A DNA stretch of 64,000 nucleotides from Qipengyuania nanhaisediminis. GTDB lineage: Bacteria; Pseudomonadota; Alphaproteobacteria; Sphingomonadales; Sphingomonadaceae. Both the position numbers and the translations under genes were made by a program. The stretch covers positions 186,001 through 250,000 of the forward strand of contig NZ_FOWZ01000004.1 of the NCBI RefSeq assembly GCF_900115585.1. The letters run 5' to 3'. This document shows, piece by piece, positions 7,917 through 15,342 of the stretch (position 1 is the first letter of the stretch; each line of letters starts with the position of its first letter). Below the pieces are notes generated by a model. That model was not told the origin of the DNA and did not search any database. It worked only from the letters and a program-made list of their open reading frames with translations.

Positions 7917-10151
7917 ATGATTGACCGCTCCCTTACTCTCCGCCTTCTCTCTGCCAGCACGCTGGCCTTCGCATTCGCGCAGCCCGCTCTGGCGCAGGAC
8001 GTCGACAGCTCCGACACCGAAGCAACCGGTGCCGAAGAGGCCGATAACGGCCAGCTCGACATGATCGTCGTCACCGCCAACCGCCGCGAGGAAAACCTGC
8101 AGCAGGTGCCTGTGTCCGCCGCCACCCTGTCGGCCGACGCGACCCGCAGCATCTTCGACGCCGGTGCCGATATCACCGCGCTGTCGGCCCATGTCCCGGG
8201 CCTGTTCGTCGAAAGCTCCAACGGCCGTGCGGCGCCGCGTTTCTATATCCGTGGTCTCGGCAACACCGATTTTGACCTTGCAGCTTCGCAGCCCGTTTCG
8301 GTCGTCATGGACGATGTCGTCCATGAAAACGTAACGCTCAAGAGCTTCCCGATCTTCGACGTCGAGCGCGTCGAAGTGCTCCGCGGCCCGCAGGGCACGC
8401 TGTTCGGCCGCAACACGCCGGCCGGCATCGTCAAGATCGACACCGTGAAGCCGGGCGACGATTTCGCAGTGACCGGCTCGGCCAGCTACGGCAGCTTCGG
8501 CTCGGTAGCCATCGATGGCGGCGTGACCATTCCGGTCGCCCCTGGTCTCGCCTCGGTCCGCCTGTCGGGCATGTGGCAGCAGCGTGACAACTGGGTCGAC
8601 AACGGCTTTACCGGTGAAGAGGACGTATACGGTGCCTACACCGACATCGCAGGCCGCGCGCAGATCCTGCTTACGCCGAGCGATCGCCTGTCGATCCTGG
8701 GCAGTTACTCGATTCGCGACCTTGACGGCACCTCGACGCTGTTCCGCGCCAACATCCTCGGCCCCGGCGACAACGATCTCAACGAGAATTACGACCGCGA
8801 CACCGTGTTCTACGATGCTGGCGCCGGTAACCAGGCGCAGTACAAGGCCGAGATCATCACCGGTAAGGTCGATTACGAAGCAGACTTCGCCACCTTCACC
8901 TCGATCACCAGCTGGGCTGACAGCGAAGGTTCCAGCCGCGGCGACATCGATGGCGGTTTCGGTGCAGCATTCCTGCCGGTTTCGGGCCCGGGCTTCATCC
9001 CGTTCCCGTCCGATACGCAGGATTCGATCGAACTCGACCAGTTCACGCAGGAAGTCCGTCTCGCCAGCAATGGCGGCGGCGCTCTCAACTGGCAGGTCGG
9101 CGGTTTCTACTTCGACAGCGACTTCGACGTGACGACGGTCGGGTTCGACTTCCCGCCTTCCGTTACGGTCAACCACACCAACGAAAGCTGGGCGGTATTC
9201 GGCCAGGTTACCTCGCAGCTGACCGACACGATCAAGCTGACCGGCGGCCTGCGTTACACCGAAGACGACAAGGCGTTCTTCGTGCGTGATGCGGCCGATC
9301 CGCAGGCTCGCGAAGTGTCCGACGAGCGTCTCAGCTGGGACCTGGCGGCGTTCGTGGACCTCACTGCCGATGCGAGCGTCTATGCCCGCGTTGCAAGCGG
9401 TTTCCGCGCCCCGACGATCCAGGGCCGCGACGTGGCATTCTTCGCTCCGCCGTCGATCGCGACGAGCGAGAAGATCATGAGCTACGAAGTCGGCTTCAAG
9501 TCGGAACTGGCCGATCGCCGCGTGCGCCTGAACGGTGCTGCGTACTTCTACAACATCGAAGACCCGCAGTTCTCTGCGGTCGGCGGTGCCGGAAACCTGG
9601 TGCAGCTGGTCAATGCGGCAGACGGTCGCGGCTGGGGCTTCGAACTGGACAGCGCGTTCCAGATCACCCCGAACTTCCTCGTGACGGCCGGTGCCAGTTA
9701 CAACAACACCGAAATCCGCGACGAGAACCTGGCAGTCGGCATTTGTGCGCAGTGCACCGTGCTCGACCCGATCGTGAACCTGTCGGGCACCGACCGTGCG
9801 CTGGTGGACGGCAACCCGTTCCCCAACGCGCCCGAATGGATTGCCGATCTGACCGCGCGCTATGCGTTCCCGCTGGGCAATGTCGGCGAACTCTTCGCCT
9901 ACACCGACTGGACGTATCAGGGTGAAACCAGCTTCTTCCTCTACGACAGCGCGGAATATGTCGTCGACAACCAGATCGAAGGCGGTCTGCGCGTCGGTTA
10001 TGCCAAGCAGGACGGCACGTTCGAAGTGGCTCTCTTCGCCCGCAACATCACCGATGCGGACAATGTGAAGGGCGGTATCGACTTCAACAACAACACCGCG
10101 TTCGTGAACGATCCGCGCGTGATTGGCCTGTCGGTTCGTTTCGACTACTGA
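7917..10151 (+). CDS. TonB-dependent outer-membrane receptor
   Basis: 744 residues. Start ATG 7917 gives a clean signal peptide (MIDRSLTLRLLSASTLAFA..., cleavage after PALAQ) with AAAGGA upstream. The plug domain is recognisable: DMIVVTANRREENLQQVPVS, FYIRGLGNTDFD, VERVEVLRGPQGTLFGRNTPAG. A C-terminal 22-strand barrel follows and the chain ends in an aromatic residue (SVRFDY). It imports a substrate across the outer membrane using TonB energy. The substrate cannot be told; this pesticin/FyuA-like class in sphingomonads covers siderophores, sugars and aromatics. A strong terminator follows. Confidence 0.93.
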   Translation: MIDRSLTLRLLSASTLAFAFAQPALAQDVDSSDTEATGAEEADNGQLDMIVVTANRREENLQQVPVSAATLSADATRSIFDAGADITALSAHVPGLFVESSNGRAAPRFYIRGLGNTDFDLAASQPVSVVMDDVVHENVTLKSFPIFDVERVEVLRGPQGTLFGRNTPAGIVKIDTVKPGDDFAVTGSASYGSFGSVAIDGGVTIPVAPGLASVRLSGMWQQRDNWVDNGFTGEEDVYGAYTDIAGRAQILLTPSDRLSILGSYSIRDLDGTSTLFRANILGPGDNDLNENYDRDTVFYDAGAGNQAQYKAEIITGKVDYEADFATFTSITSWADSEGSSRGDIDGGFGAAFLPVSGPGFIPFPSDTQDSIELDQFTQEVRLASNGGGALNWQVGGFYFDSDFDVTTVGFDFPPSVTVNHTNESWAVFGQVTSQLTDTIKLTGGLRYTEDDKAFFVRDAADPQAREVSDERLSWDLAAFVDLTADASVYARVASGFRAPTIQGRDVAFFAPPSIATSEKIMSYEVGFKSELADRRVRLNGAAYFYNIEDPQFSAVGGAGNLVQLVNAADGRGWGFELDSAFQITPNFLVTAGASYNNTEIRDENLAVGICAQCTVLDPIVNLSGTDRALVDGNPFPNAPEWIADLTARYAFPLGNVGELFAYTDWTYQGETSFFLYDSAEYVVDNQIEGGLRVGYAKQDGTFEVALFARNITDADNVKGGIDFNNNTAFVNDPRVIGLSVRFDY

Positions 10152-10176
10152 GCGACGCGATAAGCGATGGAATTGG

Positions 10177-10207
10177 GGCCGGGAGGGATGACCTTCCGGC
10201 CCTTTTT
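10177..10207 (+). terminator. Rho-independent terminator after the TonB receptor
   Basis: Stem GGCCGGGAGG / CCTTCCGGCC (10 pairs, one G-U) around a five-base loop, followed by CTTTTT. It lies 26 bases after the receptor stop. Confidence 0.85.
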
Positions 10208-10227
10208 CGTGGCGCAGGATCGTGCAG

Positions 10228-11127
10228 ATGCCTAAATGCGATCCGATGGCTGCGCTCGATCTCGTCTACAACCCCGTTTCGGGCAGTTTCAGCCAGTCGC
10301 ATCTCGACGCTCTCGTCGGCGCGCTGGAGGGGCAAGGCTTCGTCGTGACGCCCATGCCGACCACGGCAGAAGGTGCGCAGTTGTCAGGTTCGGCCGATCT
10401 GGTTTGCGTGCACGGCGGTGACGGCACTTTGCGCGATACAGTTCAGGCTTTGGCGGAAAGGGCAGGGGAGACGCCGCTGTGCGTCGCGCCTTCGGGAACG
10501 ATCAATCTTGTCGCGCGGGAACTGGGCTATGCGCGCAAGCCTGCGGCCTTCGCTGCCGACTTGCGTGCTGCATGGGAGCGGGGCCGGGATACATGGGTGC
10601 AATCGCCCCTGTACCGTTTGGGCGAGATGCCGATCGTGTCGTGCCTGTCCATCGGCCCGGACAGTCATGCTGTGGCGCGCGTCGACGGCAAGCTGAAGCA
10701 GCGGATCGGTCGCTATGCCTATGTCGTTGCGCTGGCGCAGCAGATGCGCGACTGGCCGCGCGATACGATGACCATTCGCGGTGAGTTGGCGAATGGTCAG
10801 CCGTTCGAATACGAAGCGGAAGCCGCCATCGTAAGCCACGCGGCGCTTTATGCCGGTCCGTTCCAGGTCAGCCCGGAGGCGGCGCTGGCAGCAGACTCGG
10901 TCGAGCTGATTACGCTCAAACGCTCCACCCGCATGGGCACGATTGCGCTCAGCCTTGCGGTGATGCTGCGCCTGCCGGTGGCGAAGCTTGGCATTGCCGA
11001 GATCCGTTCGTGCCGCAGGATCGAATTCGATCGCTGCGTAACGCCGGTACAGGTCGACGGCGACCACATGCCCGACTGCGCCTACGCAATCGGGCCGAGC
11101 GGCATAACGCTGAGCTACGTGGTCTGA
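10228..11127 (+). CDS. Diacylglycerol/sphingolipid kinase family protein
   Basis: 299 residues of the DAGK catalytic fold (YegS/DgkB-like). The nucleotide loop VCVHGGDGTLRDTVQALA is diagnostic, and APSGTINLVARELG follows as in lipid kinases. It probably phosphorylates a lipid hydroxyl such as diacylglycerol or a sphingoid base; sphingomonads carry glycosphingolipids, but the substrate is not decided by the sequence. ATG 10228 is preferred over GTG 10222 because AGGA sits eight bases before it. It converges with purC, leaving four bases between stops. Confidence 0.85.
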   Translation: MPKCDPMAALDLVYNPVSGSFSQSHLDALVGALEGQGFVVTPMPTTAEGAQLSGSADLVCVHGGDGTLRDTVQALAERAGETPLCVAPSGTINLVARELGYARKPAAFAADLRAAWERGRDTWVQSPLYRLGEMPIVSCLSIGPDSHAVARVDGKLKQRIGRYAYVVALAQQMRDWPRDTMTIRGELANGQPFEYEAEAAIVSHAALYAGPFQVSPEAALAADSVELITLKRSTRMGTIALSLAVMLRLPVAKLGIAEIRSCRRIEFDRCVTPVQVDGDHMPDCAYAIGPSGITLSYVV

Positions 11128-11131
11128 GCGA

Positions 11132-11938
11132 CTATTTCTTGGCCGGCTTTGCCGGCGTGCGCAGACGGCCGCGATGGGCGTTCATGTCGAGCACTTCGCC
11201 AGGGCCATTGTCTTCATTCTGCAGCAGGCCGAGACGACGCGCGACTTCCTGATAGGCTTCGCTTTCACCGCCAAGGTCGCGGCGGAACCGGTCCTTGTCG
11301 AGCTTTTCGCCGGTGTTGATATCCCACAGGCGGCACCCGTCGGGGCTGATTTCATCGGCCAGGATCACACGACTGAAATCGCCGTCCCAGATGCGGCCGA
11401 ATTCCAACTTGAAGTCGACGAGGCGGATGTCGATGGCGCTGAACATGCCGCTCAGGAAATCGTTGATGCGGATCGCCATGCTCGACATGTCCTGCATCTC
11501 TTCGTGGCTGCACCAGTTGAAGCAGGCGATTTCCTCTTCCGAAACCTTGGGATCGCCAAGGCCGTCATCCTTGTAGCAATATTCGATCAGCGTGTGCGGC
11601 AGCACCTCGCCTTCCTCGATGCCGAGGCGCTTGGACAGCGATCCCGCAGCCACATTGCGCACGACGACTTCGAGGGGGATGATCTCGACCTGGCGGACCA
11701 GCTGTTCGCGCATATTGAGGCGGCGAATGAAGTGCGTCGGAATGCCGATATGCGAAAGGCGCGTGAAGACATATTCGCTGATGCGATTGTTGATCACGCC
11801 CTTGCCGTTGATGGTGCCCTTCTTCTCTGCGTTGAAGGCGGTCGCGTCATCCTTGAAGTACTGGATGATCGTGCCGGGTTCGGGACCTTCGTAAAGGATC
11901 TTGGCCTTGCCTTCGTAGATCTGGCGGCGACGTGACAT
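11132..11938 (-). CDS. purC: Phosphoribosylaminoimidazole-succinocarboxamide synthase
   Basis: 268 residues. SAICAR synthase joins CAIR and aspartate with ATP in purine synthesis. The start [18 protein letters not shown] and [13 protein letters not shown] are classic, as are [13 protein letters not shown] and the [10 protein letters not shown] segment. ATG 11938 has AAGGA nine bases upstream; an earlier in-frame ATG lies in the leader. The ~110-base leader contains a complete intrinsic terminator and a possible antiterminator (see 11961-12014), so purine-dependent attenuation is suspected. The neighbouring HprK-like gene is divergent. Confidence 0.97.
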   Translation of the reverse strand: MSRRRQIYEGKAKILYEGPEPGTIIQYFKDDATAFNAEKKGTINGKGVINNRISEYVFTRLSHIGIPTHFIRRLNMREQLVRQVEIIPLEVVVRNVAAGSLSKRLGIEEGEVLPHTLIEYCYKDDGLGDPKVSEEEIACFNWCSHEEMQDMSSMAIRINDFLSGMFSAIDIRLVDFKLEFGRIWDGDFSRVILADEISPDGCRLWDINTGEKLDKDRFRRDLGGESEAYQEVARRLGLLQNEDNGPGEVLDMNAHRGRLRTPAKPAKK

Positions 11939-11960
11939 GGGCGGATTTTCCTTCGCGCTC

Positions 11961-11982
11961 AAAAAACTGCCGCCCCGGCAGT
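11961..11982 (-). terminator. Intrinsic terminator inside the purC leader (candidate attenuator)
   Basis: On the minus strand: ACTGCCG-GGG-CGGCAGT followed by a run of six T, ending 22 bases before the purC ATG. No other leftward gene lies between it and tRNA-Phe 1 kb away, so it appears to act on purC's own transcript. Bases 12007-12014 are perfectly complementary to its 5' arm and loop (11971-11978). Confidence 0.65.
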
Positions 11983-12053
11983 GCGATCGGCGTTGGTCCG
12001 ATTGCCCCGGGGCGTCGAGCCTGCGCCTTTACCGCGAATGGAAGGGGGACGCA

Positions 12054-12059
12054 ATCATA
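12054..12059 (-). promoter_or_regulatory. Possible -10 element for purC
   Basis: TATGAT on the minus strand (five of six consensus bases), placing a start point near 12047 and giving a leader of about 110 bases that includes the attenuator. No good -35 element is seen at 16-18 bases. Confidence 0.35.
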
Positions 12060-12119
12060 CCCCGCTCTGGATGACCAAAGGCTTGCGGCATCGTCCTGTG
12101 AGAGGCAGCAAGGCAACCC

Positions 12120-13016
12120 ATGGCGGCGCCTCGACACTACTTCCACTCCGGACTCGCGGTTGCGTCCGACCTGGCGCTGCCCGAATGGCAGGATTTTGCA
12201 GGTGGCGAGGGTGGCGACGTGAGGATCATCCTCTCCGACGCCTCCATGCCCGGGTGCAGCGAGGCGGACGGAACAATCATCGAAGGCGATGTGATCCGAT
12301 TCGCTATCGACGGCACCGGGGTTTGGGAAATCGCGGGCGGACACACGATCCGCATTTATCCTGACGCCCATGCCCAAGAGTTCGAATTGCGCCTGTTTAC
12401 CCTCGGCAGCGCGTGGGGCGCACTGGGATACAAGCGCGGGTTGGCCATGTGGCATGGGAGCGTGGTCGAAAAGGACGGCCAAGCCATAATGTTCTGCGGC
12501 GGGGCAGGCTTGGGGAAGAGCACGACAGCGGCAGCGATGCTGGCGTGGGGCTGGGCGCTGGTATCTGATGACCTGAGCCGGATCGATGCGCAATCCGAAG
12601 GCACACGCGTCCATCCTGCGAGCGCGCGAATCAAGCTTTGGCGCAACGCGATTGAGGCTTTCGGCTGGGAAGAGCGCATCATCCAGCGCGATTACTTCCG
12701 CGACGACAAGTTCCATCTCAGCGCGCCGGATCATCATGGCGGGGCTACCCCACTGCCGCTTGCCGCGATATTCGTACTGGCCGAGGGCGATCGGATCGAC
12801 ATCGAGAGGCTGGACGGCCACCGGGCAATGCAAGCCGTGCTGGCCGGAACGGTCTATCGCCCGGAGATGCTCGAAGCACTGAATGGCTGGGTCAAGCAGG
12901 CGCATATGGCGGCGCAGATCGTTGCTCTCACACCGGTCTACACATTGCGAAGGCCGCGCGATCTCTCCGCACTGGGCGAGCTTGCCCAAACAGTGGAGGA
13001 TCATCTGTCTGAGTGA
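12120..13016 (+). CDS. HPr kinase/phosphorylase-like (HprK C-domain) ATPase
   Basis: 298 residues. The N-terminal half opens with HYFHSGLAVASDLALPEW, a pattern seen in HprK-related kinases of alphaproteobacteria. The C-terminal half has a P-loop, GGAGLGKST at 127-135, and LVSDDLSRID at about 148-156, equivalent to the Walker B/aspartate pair of HprK. It lacks the N-terminal DRTGG domain of true HPr kinase. Relatives occur with lasso-peptide and PqqD-type clusters, but no such genes adjoin here. Its target is unknown. tRNA-Phe lies just downstream on the other strand. Confidence 0.75.
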   Translation: MAAPRHYFHSGLAVASDLALPEWQDFAGGEGGDVRIILSDASMPGCSEADGTIIEGDVIRFAIDGTGVWEIAGGHTIRIYPDAHAQEFELRLFTLGSAWGALGYKRGLAMWHGSVVEKDGQAIMFCGGAGLGKSTTAAAMLAWGWALVSDDLSRIDAQSEGTRVHPASARIKLWRNAIEAFGWEERIIQRDYFRDDKFHLSAPDHHGGATPLPLAAIFVLAEGDRIDIERLDGHRAMQAVLAGTVYRPEMLEALNGWVKQAHMAAQIVALTPVYTLRRPRDLSALGELAQTVEDHLSE

Positions 13017-13021
13017 GAAGG

Positions 13022-13096
13022 TGGTGCCCAGGGGCGGAGTCGAACCACCGACACGACGATTTTCAGTCGTCTGCTCTACCACTGAGCTACCCGGGC
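13022..13096 (-). tRNA. tRNA-Phe (GAA)
   Basis: On the minus strand the acceptor GCCCGGG pairs with CCTGGGC (one G-U pair). The D-arm is TAGCTCAGTGGTAGAGCA. The anticodon stem GACGA/TCGTC encloses CTGAAAA with anticodon GAA. The T-arm is GGTGGTTCGACTCCGCC, and discriminator A plus CCA are encoded at 13025-13022. It is the only tRNA in the window. Confidence 0.95.
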
Positions 13097-13144
13097 ACAC
13101 TGCTTCGGCAAAAGAGGCTTAAACCAGCCCCGTGAGCAATGAGA

Positions 13145-13170
13145 GCGCGCCTATGGCGAAGCTGGCGCGC
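13145..13170 (-). terminator. Weak hairpin downstream of yacG
   Basis: GCGCGCC / GGCGCGC arms (7 bases) with a 12-base loop, starting 19 bases after the yacG stop. It lacks a T-tract, so it may only be a 3'-end stabilising stem. Confidence 0.3.
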
Positions 13171-13188
13171 CTTGGCAAGGGGGGAAAT

Positions 13189-13377
13189 TCACTCTTCCTT
13201 GCCGCCGACCACTTCTGCGGCGATTTCTTCGGGCAAGGCGGGTCGTCCGGGCACGGCATACCCATCGCCGAACCATTTCGACAGGTCGCGGTCGCGGCAG
13301 CGCGAGGAACAGAAAGGCGCGTGTTCCTGCGTGCGCGGCTTCTTGCAGATCGGGCAGGGACGGTTCTTGCTAGTCAT
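13189..13377 (-). CDS. yacG: DNA gyrase inhibitor / zinc-binding protein YacG
   Basis: 62 residues. The zinc ligands are in CPICKK and FCSSRCRDRDLSKW (C-x2-C ... C-x3-C), as in YacG, followed by the conserved GYAVPG. In E. coli YacG binds GyrB and blocks DNA binding. ATG 13377 (MTSKNRPCPIC) is chosen over an upstream in-frame ATG because it gives the family length. It overlaps the 3' end of the RNase-like gene by eight bases, the last of the infA-maf-RNase-yacG run. Confidence 0.92.
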   Translation of the reverse strand: MTSKNRPCPICKKPRTQEHAPFCSSRCRDRDLSKWFGDGYAVPGRPALPEEIAAEVVGGKEE

Positions 13378-14320
13378 GGGCAACGATTTGGGCAGCGGCC
13401 CTCTCGATGGCAAGGCCCGGGTCGGTCTCTATCCTCACCCAGCGACCTGTGCGGCGCTCCAGCTCTGCAATCCATTCCGGCTTGAGCTTCGCCTTGAGGG
13501 CGGGATGGATGGTCAGAAGCGTGGTCCCAGCCCCTTCGACGCGCTCGGCCCTGCGGATCGCCATGCGGGCCACCATGCCGGTGCGGGAGGTGGCAAAGCG
13601 GTGCAGTAGCGAAGGCCCCTCCAACCGCGCGATCAGCTGGACGAAGCCGAAGCCGTTCATGGCGGTCCTTTCGTGCGGCCAGTCGTCCAATGCCTCGTCG
13701 AGGGCTGTGTCGATCGCCTTGCGATCCGCCTTGGCTTCCAGGGTCGGGAAATCGATCCCGATGGAACCGCCAAGATCGAACTGCCTCAAGGCGGCGGCGA
13801 TCGCCGGGACCGCTCTCAAGGCAAGTTCGCGTGGTGGGAGGTCGCCATCGATGTCGATGAGCGTCATCGCCGGAGTGACGCAGAGCAATATCGAGCCGCC
13901 ATCGAATTCGATCTGGCCGCTCGAAGCCGCTTCCCAGATTTCTTCCCAGCTTCCTGCGGGGAAGCGGTGAACGACCTTGGCGCTGGAGAACACGTCGGGT
14001 GCTGGGTTTTGCATCGCCTCGACCGGACGCGCTGCGGGCAGCTTGTAACGTCCTCGCTCGGTCATCGCGGCGCGGATGATGACGCAGGCTATCGTCGATC
14101 CCTCGCTCGCATCGCCCGGCAACTTGTCGAGAAGGATTTCGCGCCCGTCCTCGAGCAGTCCGGTGCCGCGTGTCCCGCGTTTAGTGGCAAGCTTGGCAGA
14201 GACGTGCTGGCCTGCATGAAGTTCGCCGTGCCAGCGGCATTTCGCTGCAATTACCGTATCGCCGTCGAGCAGGATCGCGCGCGTCTCGCCGATCCCTTCC
14301 TCGACCAGCCAATCAGGCAA
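13370..14320 (-). CDS. Ribonuclease E/G family-like protein (short)
   Basis: 316 residues, related to the catalytic core of RNase E/G but much shorter. An S1-like N-terminus (MPDWLVEEGIGETRAILLDG) leads to a basic region with KRGTRGTGLLEDGREILLDK. The middle has ALRQFDLGGSIGIDFPTLEAK, resembling the RNase E 5' sensor/DNase I-like stretch, including IGIDF. The Zn-link cysteines of full RNase E are absent. It sits between maf and yacG, overlapping both, as in other sphingomonads. Catalytic competence is uncertain. Confidence 0.8.
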   Translation of the reverse strand: MPDWLVEEGIGETRAILLDGDTVIAAKCRWHGELHAGQHVSAKLATKRGTRGTGLLEDGREILLDKLPGDASEGSTIACVIIRAAMTERGRYKLPAARPVEAMQNPAPDVFSSAKVVHRFPAGSWEEIWEAASSGQIEFDGGSILLCVTPAMTLIDIDGDLPPRELALRAVPAIAAALRQFDLGGSIGIDFPTLEAKADRKAIDTALDEALDDWPHERTAMNGFGFVQLIARLEGPSLLHRFATSRTGMVARMAIRRAERVEGAGTTLLTIHPALKAKLKPEWIAELERRTGRWVRIETDPGLAIERAAAQIVAHD

Positions 14321-14888
14321 TTGCGAAGCCCGCCGCTTTCAGCAGCGCCCGTGTCTCGTAGAGCGGCAGCCCGACTACGCCCGAGTGGCTACCCTGGATG
14401 CGCGAGATCAGCCCCTCGGCAAAGCCCTGGATGGCATAGCCCCCGGCCTTGCCGTCCCATTCGCCGCTGGCGATATAGGCGTCGATCTCTTCTGCGGAGA
14501 GGCGCTTGAACATCACGATCGTTTCGCTGAGCCGTTCGCGCAGCGCGCCGTCGGGTGCGCGCAAGGCGATCGCCGACAGGACGCGGTGGCGGCGGCCCGA
14601 CAACAGCGCCAGGCATTCCCGCGCCGTTGCCTCGTCCTCCGCCTTGGGCAGGATCCGGCGACCGGCTGCAACCACAGTGTCCCCGGCCAGCACGAAGCCT
14701 GCGTCCGAAGCGGCAGCCTCGGCCTTCTCACGGGCCATGCGCTTGGCATAGTCGCGCGGGAACTCGCCCTTGGCGGGCGTTTCGTCGATATCGGCAGGGG
14801 CGATGGCATCGGGCGTCAGGCCGAGCCGCGCGATCAGTTCGCGGCGGCGCGGGCTGGCGGATGCTAGTATGAGAGTGGGCTTGCCCAC
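14313..14888 (-). CDS. maf: Maf-type nucleoside triphosphate pyrophosphatase
   Basis: 191 residues. LILASASPRRRELIARLG is the Maf N-terminal signature; the catalytic aspartate is in LAGDTVVAAGRRIL. Later motifs SGRRHRVLSAIAL, SGEWDGKAGGYAIQG and IQGSHSGVVGLPLYET are intact. Maf proteins hydrolyse non-canonical or excess NTPs (dTTP/UTP type in the MafA branch). It lies six bases after infA and overlaps the RNase-like gene by eight bases. Confidence 0.95.
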   Translation of the reverse strand: MGKPTLILASASPRRRELIARLGLTPDAIAPADIDETPAKGEFPRDYAKRMAREKAEAAASDAGFVLAGDTVVAAGRRILPKAEDEATARECLALLSGRRHRVLSAIALRAPDGALRERLSETIVMFKRLSAEEIDAYIASGEWDGKAGGYAIQGFAEGLISRIQGSHSGVVGLPLYETRALLKAAGFAIA

Positions 14889-14894
14889 GACGGC

Positions 14895-15140
14895 TTATTG
14901 CGGGCCGGGGCCGCCACGTCCGGGCATGAAGCGGTAGGTGATGCGCGCCTTGGTCAGATCGTAAGGCGTCAGTTCGCACAGCACCTCGTCGCCCACCAGC
15001 ACGCGAATGCGGTTCTTGCGCATCTTGCCTGCCGTGTGGCCGAGCACCTCATGGCCGTTCTCGAGCTCGACGCGGAACATAGCATTGGGCAGCAGCTCCA
15101 CAACGCGCCCGCGCATTTCGAGAAGTTCTTCCTTGGCCAT
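14895..15140 (-). CDS. infA: Translation initiation factor IF-1
   Basis: 81 residues of the S1-like OB fold. [20 protein letters not shown], the central [17 protein letters not shown] and the end [15 protein letters not shown] match IF-1 throughout. IF-1 occupies the ribosomal A site during initiation. It carries a short C-terminal extension, [10 protein letters not shown], beyond the usual 72 residues. AAGGA precedes the ATG by seven bases. It heads the infA-maf-RNase-yacG operon. Confidence 0.97.
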   Translation of the reverse strand: MAKEELLEMRGRVVELLPNAMFRVELENGHEVLGHTAGKMRKNRIRVLVGDEVLCELTPYDLTKARITYRFMPGRGGPGPQ

Positions 15141-15167
15141 TCGTATCCTTAGTCAAAAATGCAGTTC

Positions 15168-15260
15168 ATCGGTTTGTGTCGCGCGCCCATAGCGGCAGGC
15201 GGGATAAAAGGGAAGCTTTAGGCATTAAGCGTTCAAGACGTAGTCACGCGACAAACCGAT
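15168..15260. repeat. Long-range inverted repeat in the infA / outer-membrane receptor spacer
   Basis: ATCGGTTTGT (15168-15177) and its exact complement ACAAACCGAT (15251-15260), 73 bases apart. After a two-base bulge the pairing continues with CGCG. It lies in the infA leader and the divergent receptor's upstream region. It may be paired operators or an RNA fold. Confidence 0.35.
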
Positions 15261-15342
15261 ACACAGTGGCTGTTTGATCGACATTGCGAGCGCTCTATGC
15301 CCCGGAAGGGATTTGGGCGGAATGACCAGACAGGATTAGTCT

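Noticed and set aside
11847-13100. Long minus-strand frame through tRNA-Phe and the HprK-like gene
   Set aside because: It would read through a tRNA and the purC attenuator and overlaps purC out of frame.
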